Of a DNA stretch of 64,000 nt, positions 46,003-54,442 are shown one piece after another (positions within the stretch are counted from its first letter, which is position 1; every line of letters begins with the position of its first letter). This DNA comes from Bradyrhizobium sp. ORS 285 (lineage in GTDB: Bacteria > Pseudomonadota > Alphaproteobacteria > Rhizobiales > Xanthobacteraceae). Made by a program: the position numbers and the translations under genes. The notes under the pieces are model-generated. The model was not told the DNA's origin. It made no database searches and saw nothing but the letters and a program-made list of their open reading frames with translations. The stretch spans positions 6,685,001-6,749,000 of the forward strand of contig NZ_LT859959.1 of assembly GCF_900176205.1 (NCBI RefSeq), in the 5' to 3' direction.

Positions 46003-46773
46003 TCACGTCAGCGCCAGCACCACGTTGTTGACCAGTTCGCTTATGGTGTCGTCGGCTTGGTGCTGGACGACCACCACCGTTGATGGGTGGGCCACAATAT
46101 TTCGACGGTCGAGCTTATCCTTCAGGATTTTGAAAATACTGGAGTTGATAAGGTTGGCTGTGTTGCAGATCTCGATGACTTCGCGCTCCTTCAGCTCGTC
46201 GGTGAAATCATCGTACTTCGCGATGGTGAGGCCGGTTTTCTTCGGATAGCGCTTTGTGATGGCCGTGTTAAAGGTCGCAAGACGGTTGGGGTCGCCCAAT
46301 AGCCAATCGAGCAAGTGAGCGTAAGCCAGATTCCAAACCATGACAATGCAGGCACGGAAGGCCTTTGACCGGTAGCAGGTCAGAGCCTCCTGCAGAAAAG
46401 ACCGCTCCTCGATGTTCGGGACCATCGCCGGAAGGTCTGTGAGGATTTTGTCCACGGCGATCACGCTATGATGGACACCATATTTCCCATCAAGTTCGGT
46501 GCGGCGGCTGCGGGCGAGCTTAAACATACCACGCTCCCGCATGAGGTCGGCCGGCTTCCGATCGGCCATGCGGTTGAGGTTCATCGCGATGTTGATTTGC
46601 GAGAGGTGAAGCCGATCGTAGCACCTTTTAATGTCGTTCGGCTCAAATAGCTCCTTGCCGCCGTGGACGTGTAGCCACCACGCGAAAAGACACATCTTCT
46701 CGCGTGGGGGATGGGCGTCAAATCCGGCGACTTGGGAAACCAGGTCTTCAAGCAGCATCGCCACCAGAGCCAT
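46003..46773 (-). CDS. HEPN-like protein with N-terminal winged-helix-like module
   Basis: 256 residues. Residues about 27-95 (AWWLHVHGGKELFEPNDIKR, ERGMFKLARSRRTEL) look like a winged-helix module similar to one in the partner upstream. The C-terminal half is helical (EALTCYRSKAFRACIVMVWN) and ends with RRNIVAHPS: Arg224-Asn-x3-His229 fits the HEPN RNase motif R-[N/D/H]-x3-H. It could be an RNase toxin or effector. The start overlaps the partner gene by 26 bases; ATG 46758 is an alternative. The gene is AT-richer than the core. Not a family I can name. Confidence 0.75.
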   Translation of the reverse strand: MALVAMLLEDLVSQVAGFDAHPPREKMCLFAWWLHVHGGKELFEPNDIKRCYDRLHLSQINIAMNLNRMADRKPADLMRERGMFKLARSRRTELDGKYGVHHSVIAVDKILTDLPAMVPNIEERSFLQEALTCYRSKAFRACIVMVWNLAYAHLLDWLLGDPNRLATFNTAITKRYPKKTGLTIAKYDDFTDELKEREVIEICNTANLINSSIFKILKDKLDRRNIVAHPSTVVVVQHQADDTISELVNNVVLALT

Positions 46774-47371
46774 TCTTCATCTCGGCCACGCGCTGGAGGC
46801 CAAGGTGATGGAGGGTGTAGGTGCCCTTCTCTGACGACGTGAAGAACTGCTGAGCCTTTAGATCTCTGAGAGGCTGGGAGAAGTCCTTCACATCGGTGGG
46901 CCACTTCAGCCATCGGTATACGGAATAGATGTGAGCCGGGGTGACCTTCTGGACACCGCCGTGCTCATAAAACCATGCCGCGGCTAGCAGGTATCGTTTG
47001 AGATGGCTCTCTGGCTTGTAGTCAGCCACGAAGGTCGTCAGCGGGACCTCGTAGGCGTTGAAATCGATCGGCAGAATGTCCGGCGTCGGCGCAGCCTTGC
47101 GCACGCCGTTCGACTTCGGCTTCTTCGGTGGGATGACCTCGGCCTCTTCGCCGGCATCAACGCTATCGAAATCCATCTCTTCCTGCTCGGGCTCGCCGCC
47201 ACCGGTCAACTGAGGTGGAGAAGGTGGCAGGCGTCGCAGAGCGGGCGCCGCCGGCCGCAGCGCGTTCGTCAGGGCAGTGGTCAAAGTATGGATCTGGTCG
47301 TCAGCAACCTCGGCGTCCAGCACAATCAACTTGATCCGGGAGGTCCCGGTCGGCTTGTTACCCTTTGCCAT
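46748..47371 (-). CDS. Uncharacterised operon partner with winged-helix-like domain
   Basis: 207 residues. Residues 1-40 (SRIKLIVLDAEVADDQIHTL) could form a strand-helix dimerisation unit; a disordered acidic, proline-rich linker follows (EEMDFDSVDAGEEAEVIPPK); the C-terminal 80 residues (RYLLAAAWFYEHGGVQKVTP, AHIYSVYRWLKW, KGTYTLHHLGLQRVAEM) look like a winged-helix DNA- or protein-binding fold. Similar proteins occur in accessory regions of rhizobia, from memory. It is first in the two-gene operon and may regulate or deliver the HEPN protein. Confidence 0.75.
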   Translation of the reverse strand: MAKGNKPTGTSRIKLIVLDAEVADDQIHTLTTALTNALRPAAPALRRLPPSPPQLTGGGEPEQEEMDFDSVDAGEEAEVIPPKKPKSNGVRKAAPTPDILPIDFNAYEVPLTTFVADYKPESHLKRYLLAAAWFYEHGGVQKVTPAHIYSVYRWLKWPTDVKDFSQPLRDLKAQQFFTSSEKGTYTLHHLGLQRVAEMKNGSGGDAA

Positions 47372-47505
47372 TACTCGGTTTCCAAACTAGAGGGCGAATC
47401 AGACGTTGTGGGGTGGTGCCTATGTATCTCCGGGTAGCAATTTCCGGGCAAGGGGAAGTTGCTTTTTTGTTCCCCTTATCCCGTTTATGCCCCACCTCGA
47501 CTTTT

Positions 47506-47520
47506 GTTCCTTGTTTGTTC
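47506..47520. promoter_or_regulatory. Alphaproteobacterial LexA (SOS) box
   Basis: GTTC-CTTGTTT-GTTC fits the direct-repeat SOS box GTTC-N7-GTTC exactly. It lies 22 bases upstream of the ATG of a decayed small gene (plus strand) and 135 bases upstream of the HEPN operon on the other strand, so either could be DNA-damage inducible. Confidence 0.75.
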
Positions 47521-47542
47521 TATTGGACGAGCAAGGGACTCC

Positions 47543-47719
47543 ATGGGATTGGACGAAATTCTTAACGAAATCAGCTATATGCAACGCAAGATCGGCCGCC
47601 GCAAAAGGAAATTCTGACCCTTCGGCGGGCCGGGATACCGACCGCTGCAGCTGAATCGCTCTTGGAGCGGATGCAGCCAAGATGGATGGCTGTGCGAGCA
47701 GCGTGATGCCCTGGTGGCA
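47543..47719 (+). pseudogene. Frameshifted small SOS-linked gene
   Basis: Starts MGLDEILNEISYMQRKIGRR, then the frame breaks; in the next frame it continues QKEILTLRRAGIPTAAAESL then LERMQ, breaks again at AKMDG, and ends LCEQRDALVA. Concatenated, these give a short helical protein of a type I recall in rhizobia (DEIL..I..M...I.RQRKEI.TLRRAGI). At least two or three single-base losses are needed, so it is dead unless recoding occurs. AAGGGACTCC precedes the ATG. LexA box upstream. Confidence 0.6.
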
Positions 47720-47777
47720 ATTACGGTGAAATTGCACAAAAGTTCTGACAGCCGCCCTGCTCGGCGCCAGCCGCCGG

Positions 47778-48083
47778 TCACGCCGCTCGCGGCTTGTTCA
47801 CCGTCTCGATCCGATCGAGCGTCTTGCCGAGGCTGCGCTTCGCGATCTGGACGTCGTAGTCCGTCTGCAGGTTGAGCCAGAGCTCGGGCGTCGTATCCAG
47901 CGCCTTGGCGAGCCGGAGCGCGGTGTCGGCGGTGATGCCGGTCTGCTCGCTCGCGATCCGCTCGATCCGAGTTCGCGGCAGGCCGCACACCTTGGCGAGC
48001 GCGCCGGCGGACATCCCGAGCGGAATGAGAAACTCCTCGCGCAGAACCTCGCCGGGATGCATCGGCTTCAACTTCCTGGTCAT
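47778..48083 (-). CDS. higA: HigA-type antitoxin, orphan
   Basis: 101 residues. The HTH is in MHPGEVLREEFLIPLGMSAG then ALAKVCGLPRTRIERIASEQ, followed by ADTALRLAKALDTTPELWLN, diagnostic of VapI/HigA antitoxins. The start ATG 48083 has AAAGGCGC upstream. A higB toxin normally lies upstream; the 140 bases before the IS end contain stops in its expected frame and no toxin, so this is an orphan. IS1182 insertion is close upstream. Confidence 0.92.
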   Translation of the reverse strand: MTRKLKPMHPGEVLREEFLIPLGMSAGALAKVCGLPRTRIERIASEQTGITADTALRLAKALDTTPELWLNLQTDYDVQIAKRSLGKTLDRIETVNKPRAA

Positions 48084-48222
48084 TGCAGCGCCTTTCAGTG
48101 TAGTCCATGAGAACGGCAACGTCTCTGAGTTCCTTGCGCTGTTTCTACCAACTCCTAATTCATCGGCCAGAGCATCCCACCGCTGCCCAAACTGCCCGTC
48201 GTGCTGATTCCCCTTGCGCCGT

Positions 48223-49913
48223 CGAGGCTGGGCAAGAATCCAAATTAGGAGGCTAGGAGGGCTCGGCGCGGTGCGACTTCGAGCCATAGCCGTATCATCG
48301 TCCAGTTTCGTATCAAGGCAAGCGGAATCGCCTCTCGTGCGGCGTTGGCCTCGGCAGAGGCGGCGTGTTGAGCTGCAATAGCCCACGCGGTGATGCGGGC
48401 GAGGAAGTCGTTCAGGCCGAGAATGTTGAGGACGCGGCTAAAGTTGTAAGAGAGCGCCATGAGGCTCCATTCCCCGCGAACCTTGTCGAAGCTGCGGACG
48501 AGGAAATGCTGATACCCGGCGCGGCACTTGAGTGTGCCGAACGGATGTTCGACGAGGGCTGAGCGGCGACGCATCAGCTGGCCAGCCTGTTCGCTCGCCA
48601 TTCTCTGGCGGTGACGATCCAGCACCTCCTCGTGCTCCCACCGAGAGACGTTGCGGCTTTTGGCCTTCGCGGAGAGGCAAGACGCCTTGAGGGGGCAGAC
48701 GCTGCAGGTCGGCACTGAGCCCAGGTAACGGCGTTCCATTCTGCCGCTCGTATTCTTCCAGAGCTTCTTCGTGGGATGCAGCGCCTGGCCTGCGGGACAC
48801 CGGTAGGTGTCGGTTGCGGAATCGTAGGTGAAGTCAGCTCGCGTGAAGCGCGTGTGCTTCTTGCCATTGCCGTGATGCAGCGGGACATAGGCGGTGATGC
48901 CATCATCCTCGCAAGCCTTGATATCCTCGCTGTTGTAGTAGCCGACATCGGCCAATATCTGCAGCGACGAGACCTCCAGGTTCTCCTTGGCCGCTATCGC
49001 CATCATATGCAGGTGTCGGACATCGCTGCGATTGACGACCTCGCTGGCGACGATCAGCTTGTTCTTGTCGTCAACGACGCTCTGGACGTTGTAGCCTGCA
49101 ATCGTCTGATCGCCCTTGCTCAGCAGCCGCGCATCGGGGTCGGTCTTCGACACCTGTCCCTTGTCGTTTTTGTCAAGGTTCTCCAGATCGGACTGAGCGC
49201 GCTCACGCCGCGCCATCAGTTCCTTGATCCTGTCCCCGACATCGCCGCCGCCATTGCCATCCTTGCCGTTGTCGGGCCGCTTGGCTTCTGCTGCATCGTT
49301 GGTGTCGAGGGACTTGCCGTACGCCTCGATCTCCTCATCGAGCTTGGCGATCTGTTTGGCGAGCTTCCCGCGCGTGAAGATGCTGTCCTTGCTGGCATTG
49401 CCGTGGAATAGCGCCCCGTCGACCGCGACCAGGGTCCCGCCGATCAGATCGAGTTCGCGAAGCAGCAGCACGAAACTGCGGTTCGCGGCCTTCAGGGCCG
49501 CCCAGTTCTCCTTGCGGAAATTGGCGATCGTCCGGTAGCCGGGCTTGAGAGACTTCAGCAGCCAGATCAGTTCCAGATTGCGGCAGGCTTCACGCTCCAG
49601 CCGGCGTGATGACCGGATCTGGTTGATATAGCCATACAGGTACAGCTTCAGCAGATCGGACGGGGCGTATGGCGGCTGTCCCGCTCCCGCCGCGCGCCGG
49701 TCGGCGTGCCGAAATCCAAGCTTGGCAAGGTCGAGCGCATCGACATAGCCATCGATCGCACGAACCGGATTGTCCGCAGATACGTAATCCTCGATCCGCG
49801 GTGGAAACAGGCTGGCTTGCTCGCGGCTCTCACCGCTCTTGAACGGGCGATTCGTCATAAGCCGAATCGTACATCCCGCCACGCAAAACGCCCGAGATTC
49901 TTGCCCAGCCTCG
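48223..49913 (-). mobile_element. IS1182-family insertion sequence
   Basis: About 1.69 kb with perfect 18-bp inverted ends: CGAGGCTGGGCAAGAATC (48223-48240) and GATTCTTGCCCAGCCTCG (49896-49913). It holds one transposase gene. The flanking sequence on both sides belongs to a dispersed repeat also found, uninterrupted, near 61279. No simple target duplication is obvious, which fits this family's variable target behaviour. Confidence 0.88.
48245..49858 (-). CDS. IS1182-family transposase
   Basis: About 537 residues. It opens with QASLFPPRIEDYVSADNPVR (IS1182 N-terminal), then has DDE elements in VAVDGALFHGNASKDS, DARLLSKGDQTIAGYNVQSV and ILADVGYYNSEDIKACEDDG, and the C-terminal SALVEHPFGTLKCRAGYQHF with the catalytic Glu. 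C-terminal Cys cluster (TCSVCPLKASCLS) is typical. I chose ATG 49858. No frame disruption, so it may be active. Confidence 0.95.
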   Translation of the reverse strand: MTNRPFKSGESREQASLFPPRIEDYVSADNPVRAIDGYVDALDLAKLGFRHADRRAAGAGQPPYAPSDLLKLYLYGYINQIRSSRRLEREACRNLELIWLLKSLKPGYRTIANFRKENWAALKAANRSFVLLLRELDLIGGTLVAVDGALFHGNASKDSIFTRGKLAKQIAKLDEEIEAYGKSLDTNDAAEAKRPDNGKDGNGGGDVGDRIKELMARRERAQSDLENLDKNDKGQVSKTDPDARLLSKGDQTIAGYNVQSVVDDKNKLIVASEVVNRSDVRHLHMMAIAAKENLEVSSLQILADVGYYNSEDIKACEDDGITAYVPLHHGNGKKHTRFTRADFTYDSATDTYRCPAGQALHPTKKLWKNTSGRMERRYLGSVPTCSVCPLKASCLSAKAKSRNVSRWEHEEVLDRHRQRMASEQAGQLMRRRSALVEHPFGTLKCRAGYQHFLVRSFDKVRGEWSLMALSYNFSRVLNILGLNDFLARITAWAIAAQHAASAEANAAREAIPLALIRNWTMIRLWLEVAPRRALLAS

Positions 49914-50450
49914 TCGGGCAAATCACCTCCACATTTCCCGCCAGCCCGCCCGCACTGAGAGGGGCGCATCGCGATCGTCACGGGACGTTGCGGCGGGGAG
50001 TGGTGGCCGCGGGGCGACGCAGCATCTCATTGGGGGTGCGGACGAACGTCGTGCCGCGGACGGTCAAGCCGTGTGGTCCCGACACCCCGACGCTGGTGTC
50101 TTGGTCGGCGACGATGTCGATGACGGGGGCAAGCAAGCCCGGTCCCCTGGGAGAGCACGGAGCAGCCGTTCAAACCATCGCGCAGGGAAGGCCGGGTTGT
50201 TTCCGGCTGAGCCTGTGGTTCCTGCCCCGTGCATTTTCCTTCGCACGGGGGCCGCGGGTGCCAGTCGGCACTCGGCCTTCCCTGCGCCCTCTCATTGATG
50301 AGGACGCTCACATGCAGCAGAGCTCGGGCTGGTCAGGCCGCGAGGTCGCGGCGGCATGGGCGCGAGCGACGGCTGCTGAGTGCAGCAGGCTATTTGACAG
50401 GGTTGATCAGGAGATCAGGGAGCGCGGGCTGGCATGAGCACGCAGCTCGA
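49914..50450. repeat. Degenerate dispersed repeat region
   Basis: No convincing gene in about 540 bases. It includes GATTTGCCCGACG-type sequence split by the IS1182, and an inverted repeat with arms GCGCAGGGAAGGCCG (50180-50194) and CGGCCTTCCCTGCGC (50273-50287). The same arms occur at 60907 and 60999. The long open frames here are compositional. Confidence 0.65.
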
Positions 50451-50469
50451 CATCGGATCCAGGTGAGAC

Positions 50470-50560
50470 CTCTCTGCGAGCGCGGTGCGCGGAGAGTCCC
50501 CCTCACCCGGATTGCATCTTCGATGCAATCCGACCTCTCCCCGCAAGCGGGGCGAGGTAG
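50470..50560. repeat. Dispersed palindromic repeat, family C
   Basis: Contains GAGTCCCCCTCACCCGG, then GATTGCATCTTCGATGCAATC and CCCCGCAAGCGGGGCGAGG, the same modules as at 24611 in shorter form. It lies in the gap ahead of tRNA-Phe. Confidence 0.82.
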
Positions 50561-50666
50561 AATGCCCGTCGGCGCGAAGAGAAGATATGTGCTCAACCAG
50601 GAGATGGCGGCTCAAGCGGGACTCGGGGGGCTCAAACGCCCGGCTTCGCCAAGTGGCTTCGCCGGG

Positions 50667-50728
50667 CACGCTTCGCCCTTCGGGCTACGGCTCGGCTGCG
50701 CCACGCGTAGCCCGCAGGGCGAAGCGTG
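50667..50728 (-). terminator. Long hairpin at the 3' end of tRNA-Phe
   Basis: Arms CACGCTTCGCCCTTCGGGCT (50667 onward, to 50689) and CGTAGCCCGCAGGGCGAAGC (50706 onward, to 50728) pair over 23 bases with one mismatch and a 16-base loop. The right arm overlaps the last two bases of the tRNA CCA end, so the stem lies directly after the mature tRNA on its transcript. It may act as terminator or processing signal, or be another dispersed repeat. Confidence 0.65.
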
Positions 50729-50802
50729 GTGCCCAGGGGCGGGATCGAACCACCGACACTGCGATTTTCAGTCGCATGCTCTACCAACTGAGCTACCTGG
50801 GC
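50727..50802 (-). tRNA. tRNA-Phe (anticodon GAA)
   Basis: 76 bases. Acceptor GCCCAGG pairs with the 3' end CCTGGGC before ACCA. The D-arm has AGCTCAGTTGGTAGAGC, the anticodon loop CTGAAAA gives GAA (Phe), and the T-arm GGTTCGATCCC is canonical. CCA is encoded. Single gene. Confidence 0.97.
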
Positions 50803-50977
50803 AGGTCTCGTTCCGGGCCAAAAAGCCCAACGAGCCGGCGGGTTATAGTGGGGCGAGACGGTGCTGTCTACCGCCCTGAGGGGAAGTTTTCACATTCCTT
50901 TCGCAGTTGCGCGGAACGCCCCCGGGCCCGCCGCCGGACGGCGGGCACCGCCGGTGCAAGGCCATGAAAGCACGGCC

Positions 50978-51175
50978 TTATTCGACGTCGTCCTCGTCGC
51001 CCTCGGTGGCCGGGATGACATAGGAGCCGCTGAGCCAGCGGTTGAGGTCGACATCGCGGCAGCGCGGCGAGCAGAACGGGCGCGAGGCTTCCGCGGCGGG
51101 CCGGTTGCAGATCGGGCAGCGGCGAATGGGTTTGGCCGCGGTGGCGGTGTTGGGTTGGGGCGATTCGTCGGACAT
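50978..51175 (-). CDS. yacG: DNA gyrase inhibitor YacG
   Basis: 65 residues. Four zinc-binding cysteines are visible, in RRCPICNRPAAE and RPFCSPRCRDVDLNRWLSGS. This matches YacG, a small zinc protein that binds gyrase. Its length fits the family. It follows maf on the same strand, as in other Rhizobiales, with 46 bases between. Confidence 0.95.
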   Translation of the reverse strand: MSDESPQPNTATAAKPIRRCPICNRPAAEASRPFCSPRCRDVDLNRWLSGSYVIPATEGDEDDVE

Positions 51176-51221
51176 GGCCGCTATCTAGGCGCACGCGCCG
51201 GCCAATGCATCCCCTTCGGCG

Positions 51222-51851
51222 TCAGACGCCGACGGTGTTCAGCCACCCGAAGCGGATCGGAAAGCCCTCGCCGGCGAGCAGGGTCGTGGTCTCGTACAGC
51301 GGCAGGCCGACGACGTTGGTGTAGGAGCCGACCATCTTGACCACGAACGAGCCCGCGATGCCCTGGACGGCGTAGCCGCCGGCCTTACCCCGCCATTCGC
51401 CGGAGCCGATATAGGCCTGAATGTCGTCCTCGCTGAGCCGCTTGAAGCGGACGCGAGTCTCGACCAGGCGCTGGCGGAACGCCTCCTTCGGCGTCACCAA
51501 GGTGATCGCGGTATAGACGCGGTGGTTGCGGCCCGACAGCAGGCGCAGGCACTGCGAGGCCTCGTCGACCAGATTGGCCTTCGGCAGGATGCGGCGGCCG
51601 ACCGCGACCACGGTGTCGGCGGAGATGATGAAGGCGCCGCGCAGCTCGTCGTCGAGCTGGACGGATTTCAGCGCCGCATCGGCCTTGGCCCGCGCCAGGC
51701 GGTTGGCGCAGGCGCGCGGCAGCTCGCCGCGCTTCGGCGTCTCGTCGACATCGGCCGGACGCAGCGCGTCGGGCTCGATGCCGGCCTGGTTGAGCAGCGC
51801 CAGACGCCTCGGCGAGCCGGATGCAAGAACGATTTTGGGACGGCCGAGCAT
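51222..51851 (-). CDS. maf: Maf-family nucleoside triphosphate pyrophosphatase
   Basis: 209 residues. The N-terminal motif [20 protein letters not shown] and the central [18 protein letters not shown] and [17 protein letters not shown] mark the Maf/HAM1-like fold. These enzymes remove modified or canonical nucleotides (dTTP/UTP or m7GTP type) and affect division. It lies between yacG and the LMW phosphatase-type gene, the normal order. infA, which many Rhizobiales have here, is not present in the 180-base gap. Confidence 0.93.
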
Positions 51852-52031
51852 GCTGATTTCGCTAGGGGATTCGGAAGGCGTGGGGCGAGCGCGCGGAACC
51901 TATCGGAAGGGGTGCCATTCCACAACCCGGAGACTGCGACAAGGCTGCGACAGCCTGCTCTACGGGCTCAGTTTGAGCGGCGGACGACGTTGGTATTTCG
52001 GTTCGATGACACCTCGCGGCGGAACTTGGAA

Positions 52032-52502
52032 CTACAGACCCGCGGGTCCCGGCTTGGCGAAGCGCTTGCGGATGCGCGTGAACAGGCCGTCGCAGACCTC
52101 GCGATAGGCCGACAGCTTCTGCTCGCGATTGCCGTCGGTATTCGTGGGGTCCGGCGTCGGCCAATATTCGACGTCGGCGGCGATGGTGCGGGTCAGCTCG
52201 AGGGCCTTGTGATGCGCTTCCGGAGAGAGGGTGATGATGAGGTCGAAGTTCAGGCCCTCCCAATCCTCGAGCTCCTCGAAGGTGGTCGGCTTGTGCTGCG
52301 AGATGTCCTGGCCGAGCTCGGCCATCACGGACACCGCGAACGGGTCGAGCTCGCCCTTCTTGACGCCGGCGGAGCGGACGTAGAGCGCATGCGGAAACAT
52401 CTGCCGCAGCAGGCTCTCGGCCATCGGCGAGCGCACGCTGTTCTGCCCGCAGGCGAACAGCACCGCCTGCGGCTGGCGCGCGCGCGGCGGCCCCTCGGCC
52501 AT
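52032..52502 (-). CDS. Low-molecular-weight protein tyrosine phosphatase-like (arsenate reductase-like)
   Basis: 156 residues. The P-loop CX5R is in FACGQNSVRSPMAE near the N terminus, and the C-terminal Asp loop may be EYWPTPDPTN. It resembles the LMW-PTP/ArsC branch found between maf/infA and UPF0262 in Rhizobiales. It probably dephosphorylates a protein or reduces arsenate; I cannot decide. Start ATG 52502. Confidence 0.9.
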   Translation of the reverse strand: MAEGPPRARQPQAVLFACGQNSVRSPMAESLLRQMFPHALYVRSAGVKKGELDPFAVSVMAELGQDISQHKPTTFEELEDWEGLNFDLIITLSPEAHHKALELTRTIAADVEYWPTPDPTNTDGNREQKLSAYREVCDGLFTRIRKRFAKPGPAGL

Positions 52503-52556
52503 GCGTCTAGGCGCCCTTGGCCGGACGGCAGGACGCGCGGAGAGGAGCGCGCGGCG

Positions 52557-53063
52557 TCACTGGCCCTCGCCCTTCCAGTGCAGCACCGTGATCAGGGTGA
52601 ACAGGCGGCGCGAGGTCTCGAAATCGACCCGCACCTTGCCCTTGAGCCGCTCCTGCAAAGTGCGCGAGCCCTCGTCATGGATGCCGCGGCGGCCCATGTC
52701 GATCGCCTCGATCTTGTCGGGCGTGGCGGTGCGGATCGCCTGGTAGTAGCTGTCGCAGATCATGAAATAGTCCTTCACGATCCGCCGGAACGGCGACAGC
52801 GACAACAAATGCGTGACGACCGGCGTGCCGTCCTCGCGGCGGATGTCGAACATCAGCCGGTTGGCGGTGATGCCGAGATGCAAAGTGAAGGGGCCGGTGC
52901 CGTCGGCGCCCTCGGGCGCGAACAGGTTTTCCTCGACGAGGTCGTAGATCGCGATCGCCCGCTCATGCTCGATATCCGGACCGGAGCGGCCGATCGACTC
53001 CTCGTCGAGCGTCACCGCCACGATGCGATTGGTCCGGTCGTCGCCTGGCGGGTGCTGGGTCAT
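52557..53063 (-). CDS. UPF0262 family protein
   Basis: About 168 residues. Conserved strings: RNRI-like [48 protein letters not shown] and RRGIHDEGS, the UPF0262 signature. Function unknown, but it is invariably near hisD in this order. Its ATG overlaps the hisD stop (ATGA), so it is translationally coupled. The longer upstream frame to 53171 lies in hisD and is rejected. Confidence 0.95.
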   Translation of the reverse strand: MTQHPPGDDRTNRIVAVTLDEESIGRSGPDIEHERAIAIYDLVEENLFAPEGADGTGPFTLHLGITANRLMFDIRREDGTPVVTHLLSLSPFRRIVKDYFMICDSYYQAIRTATPDKIEAIDMGRRGIHDEGSRTLQERLKGKVRVDFETSRRLFTLITVLHWKGEGQ

Positions 53064-54355
53064 GGCAGGTTGAGGCGTATTCCCACGGAGCGTGAATGGG
53101 CGTCGAGACCCTCGGCCTTGCCCAGAGTCATCGCCGCTGGCCCCAGCGCGCGCAACTGGTCCGGACCGCATTTCAACAGCGACGTGCGCTTCATGAAGTC
53201 GAGCACGCCGAGACCGGAGGAGAACCGCGCCGAGCGCGCGGTGGGCAGCACGTGATTGGAGCCGCCGACATAGTCGCCGATCGCCTCCGGCGTGTGCGCG
53301 CCTAGGAAAATGGCACCGGCATTGCGGACCTTCGAGGCGAAGGCATCCGGGTCGGCGGTCATGATCTCCAGATGCTCGGCGGCGATGGCGTCCGCGAGCG
53401 GCACGGCCTTGTCGAGATGGTCGACCTCGATGATGGCGCCGAAATCGGCCCAGGACGCGCCGGCGATCTCCGCGCGCGGCAAGGTCTTGAGCTGGCCCTC
53501 GACGGCGCGGGCGACGTCATCCGCGAGGCGGCGGCTGTCGGTGATCAGGATCGATTGCGCGCTGGCATCGTGCTCGGCCTGGGCGAGCAGATCGGCAGCG
53601 ATCCAGTCGGCATTGCCGCTGTCGTCGGCGATGACCAGCACCTCGGACGGGCCGGCGATCATGTCGATGCCGACCTTGCCGAACACCAGCCGCTTGGCGG
53701 CGGCGACATAGGCATTACCCGGGCCGACGATCTTGGCGACCGGCGCGATCGTCGCCGTGCCATGGGCGAGCGCGGCCACGGCCTGGGCGCCGCCTACGCG
53801 GTAGATCTCGGAGACGCCGCCGAGATGGGCTGCCGCCAGCACCAGCGGGTTGAGCTTGCCGTCGGGCGCCGGCACCACCATCACGAGCCGGCCGACGCCG
53901 GCGACCTTGGCGGGAATGGCGTTCATCAGCACCGAGGACGGATAGGCCGCGGTGCCGCCGGGGACGTAGAGACCGGCGGATTCGATCGCGCTCCAGCGCC
54001 AGCCGAGCTCGACGCCGGCGGCGTCGGTGAAGCGCTGGTCGGACGGCAGCTGCTTGAGATGAAAGGCCTCGATACGGTCGCGGGCGAATTTCAGCGCATC
54101 GACGGTGGCCGGGTCGCAGGCCTTCATCGCGACTTGGATTTCATCGGGTGTGACGCGCAGCGTGGCGGCGGTCAGCTCCAGCCGGTCGAACTTGGCCGTC
54201 GCCTCGAGCAGCGCCGCATCGCCGCGCTTGGCGACGTCGTCGACGATGGCGCGGGCGGCGGCTTCGACGTCGGCGGAGGTCTCGCGCTTGGCGGCGAGAA
54301 ACTGCCGAAACTGGGTGTCGAAATCGGCGTGAGCGCGGGACAGGCGAATGGGCAT
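53060..54355 (-). CDS. hisD: Histidinol dehydrogenase
   Basis: About 431 residues (EC 1.1.1.23), catalysing the last two steps of histidine synthesis with NAD and zinc. Motifs: [35 protein letters not shown] and [20 protein letters not shown] (signature), [14 protein letters not shown], and [21 protein letters not shown] start at ATG 54355 ([12 protein letters not shown]); the GTG at 54364 adds three residues. Next gene UPF0262 overlaps by 4 bases. Confidence 0.96.
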   Translation of the reverse strand: MPIRLSRAHADFDTQFRQFLAAKRETSADVEAAARAIVDDVAKRGDAALLEATAKFDRLELTAATLRVTPDEIQVAMKACDPATVDALKFARDRIEAFHLKQLPSDQRFTDAAGVELGWRWSAIESAGLYVPGGTAAYPSSVLMNAIPAKVAGVGRLVMVVPAPDGKLNPLVLAAAHLGGVSEIYRVGGAQAVAALAHGTATIAPVAKIVGPGNAYVAAAKRLVFGKVGIDMIAGPSEVLVIADDSGNADWIAADLLAQAEHDASAQSILITDSRRLADDVARAVEGQLKTLPRAEIAGASWADFGAIIEVDHLDKAVPLADAIAAEHLEIMTADPDAFASKVRNAGAIFLGAHTPEAIGDYVGGSNHVLPTARSARFSSGLGVLDFMKRTSLLKCGPDQLRALGPAAMTLGKAEGLDAHSRSVGIRLNLP

Positions 54356-54442
54356 CTCTGGCACTTTCCGAAGGGGTGGCTGCCCCAGACCCCCTGCTCA
54401 ATGGCGCGGCAGCGCGGGGCCGTCAACCCTTTGAACCGGCCC

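Noticed and set aside
47406..47654. 82-codon plus-strand frame over the SOS region
   Set aside because: It overlaps the SOS box and has no ribosome site or motif; the shorter frame from 47543 explains the signal better.
48084..48222. higB remnant upstream of higA
   Set aside because: One frame gives KELRDVAVLMDYTER, faintly like a HigB end, but a stop precedes it and similarity is too weak to call.
41196..50802. Possible genomic island integrated at tRNA-Phe
   Set aside because: No integrase and no visible copy of the tRNA 3' end as an att site on the far side. The accessory genes are better explained by separate IS and REP events.
51852..52031. infA (IF-1) between maf and the phosphatase gene
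   Set aside because: The 180-base gap is too short and translates to no IF-1-like sequence.
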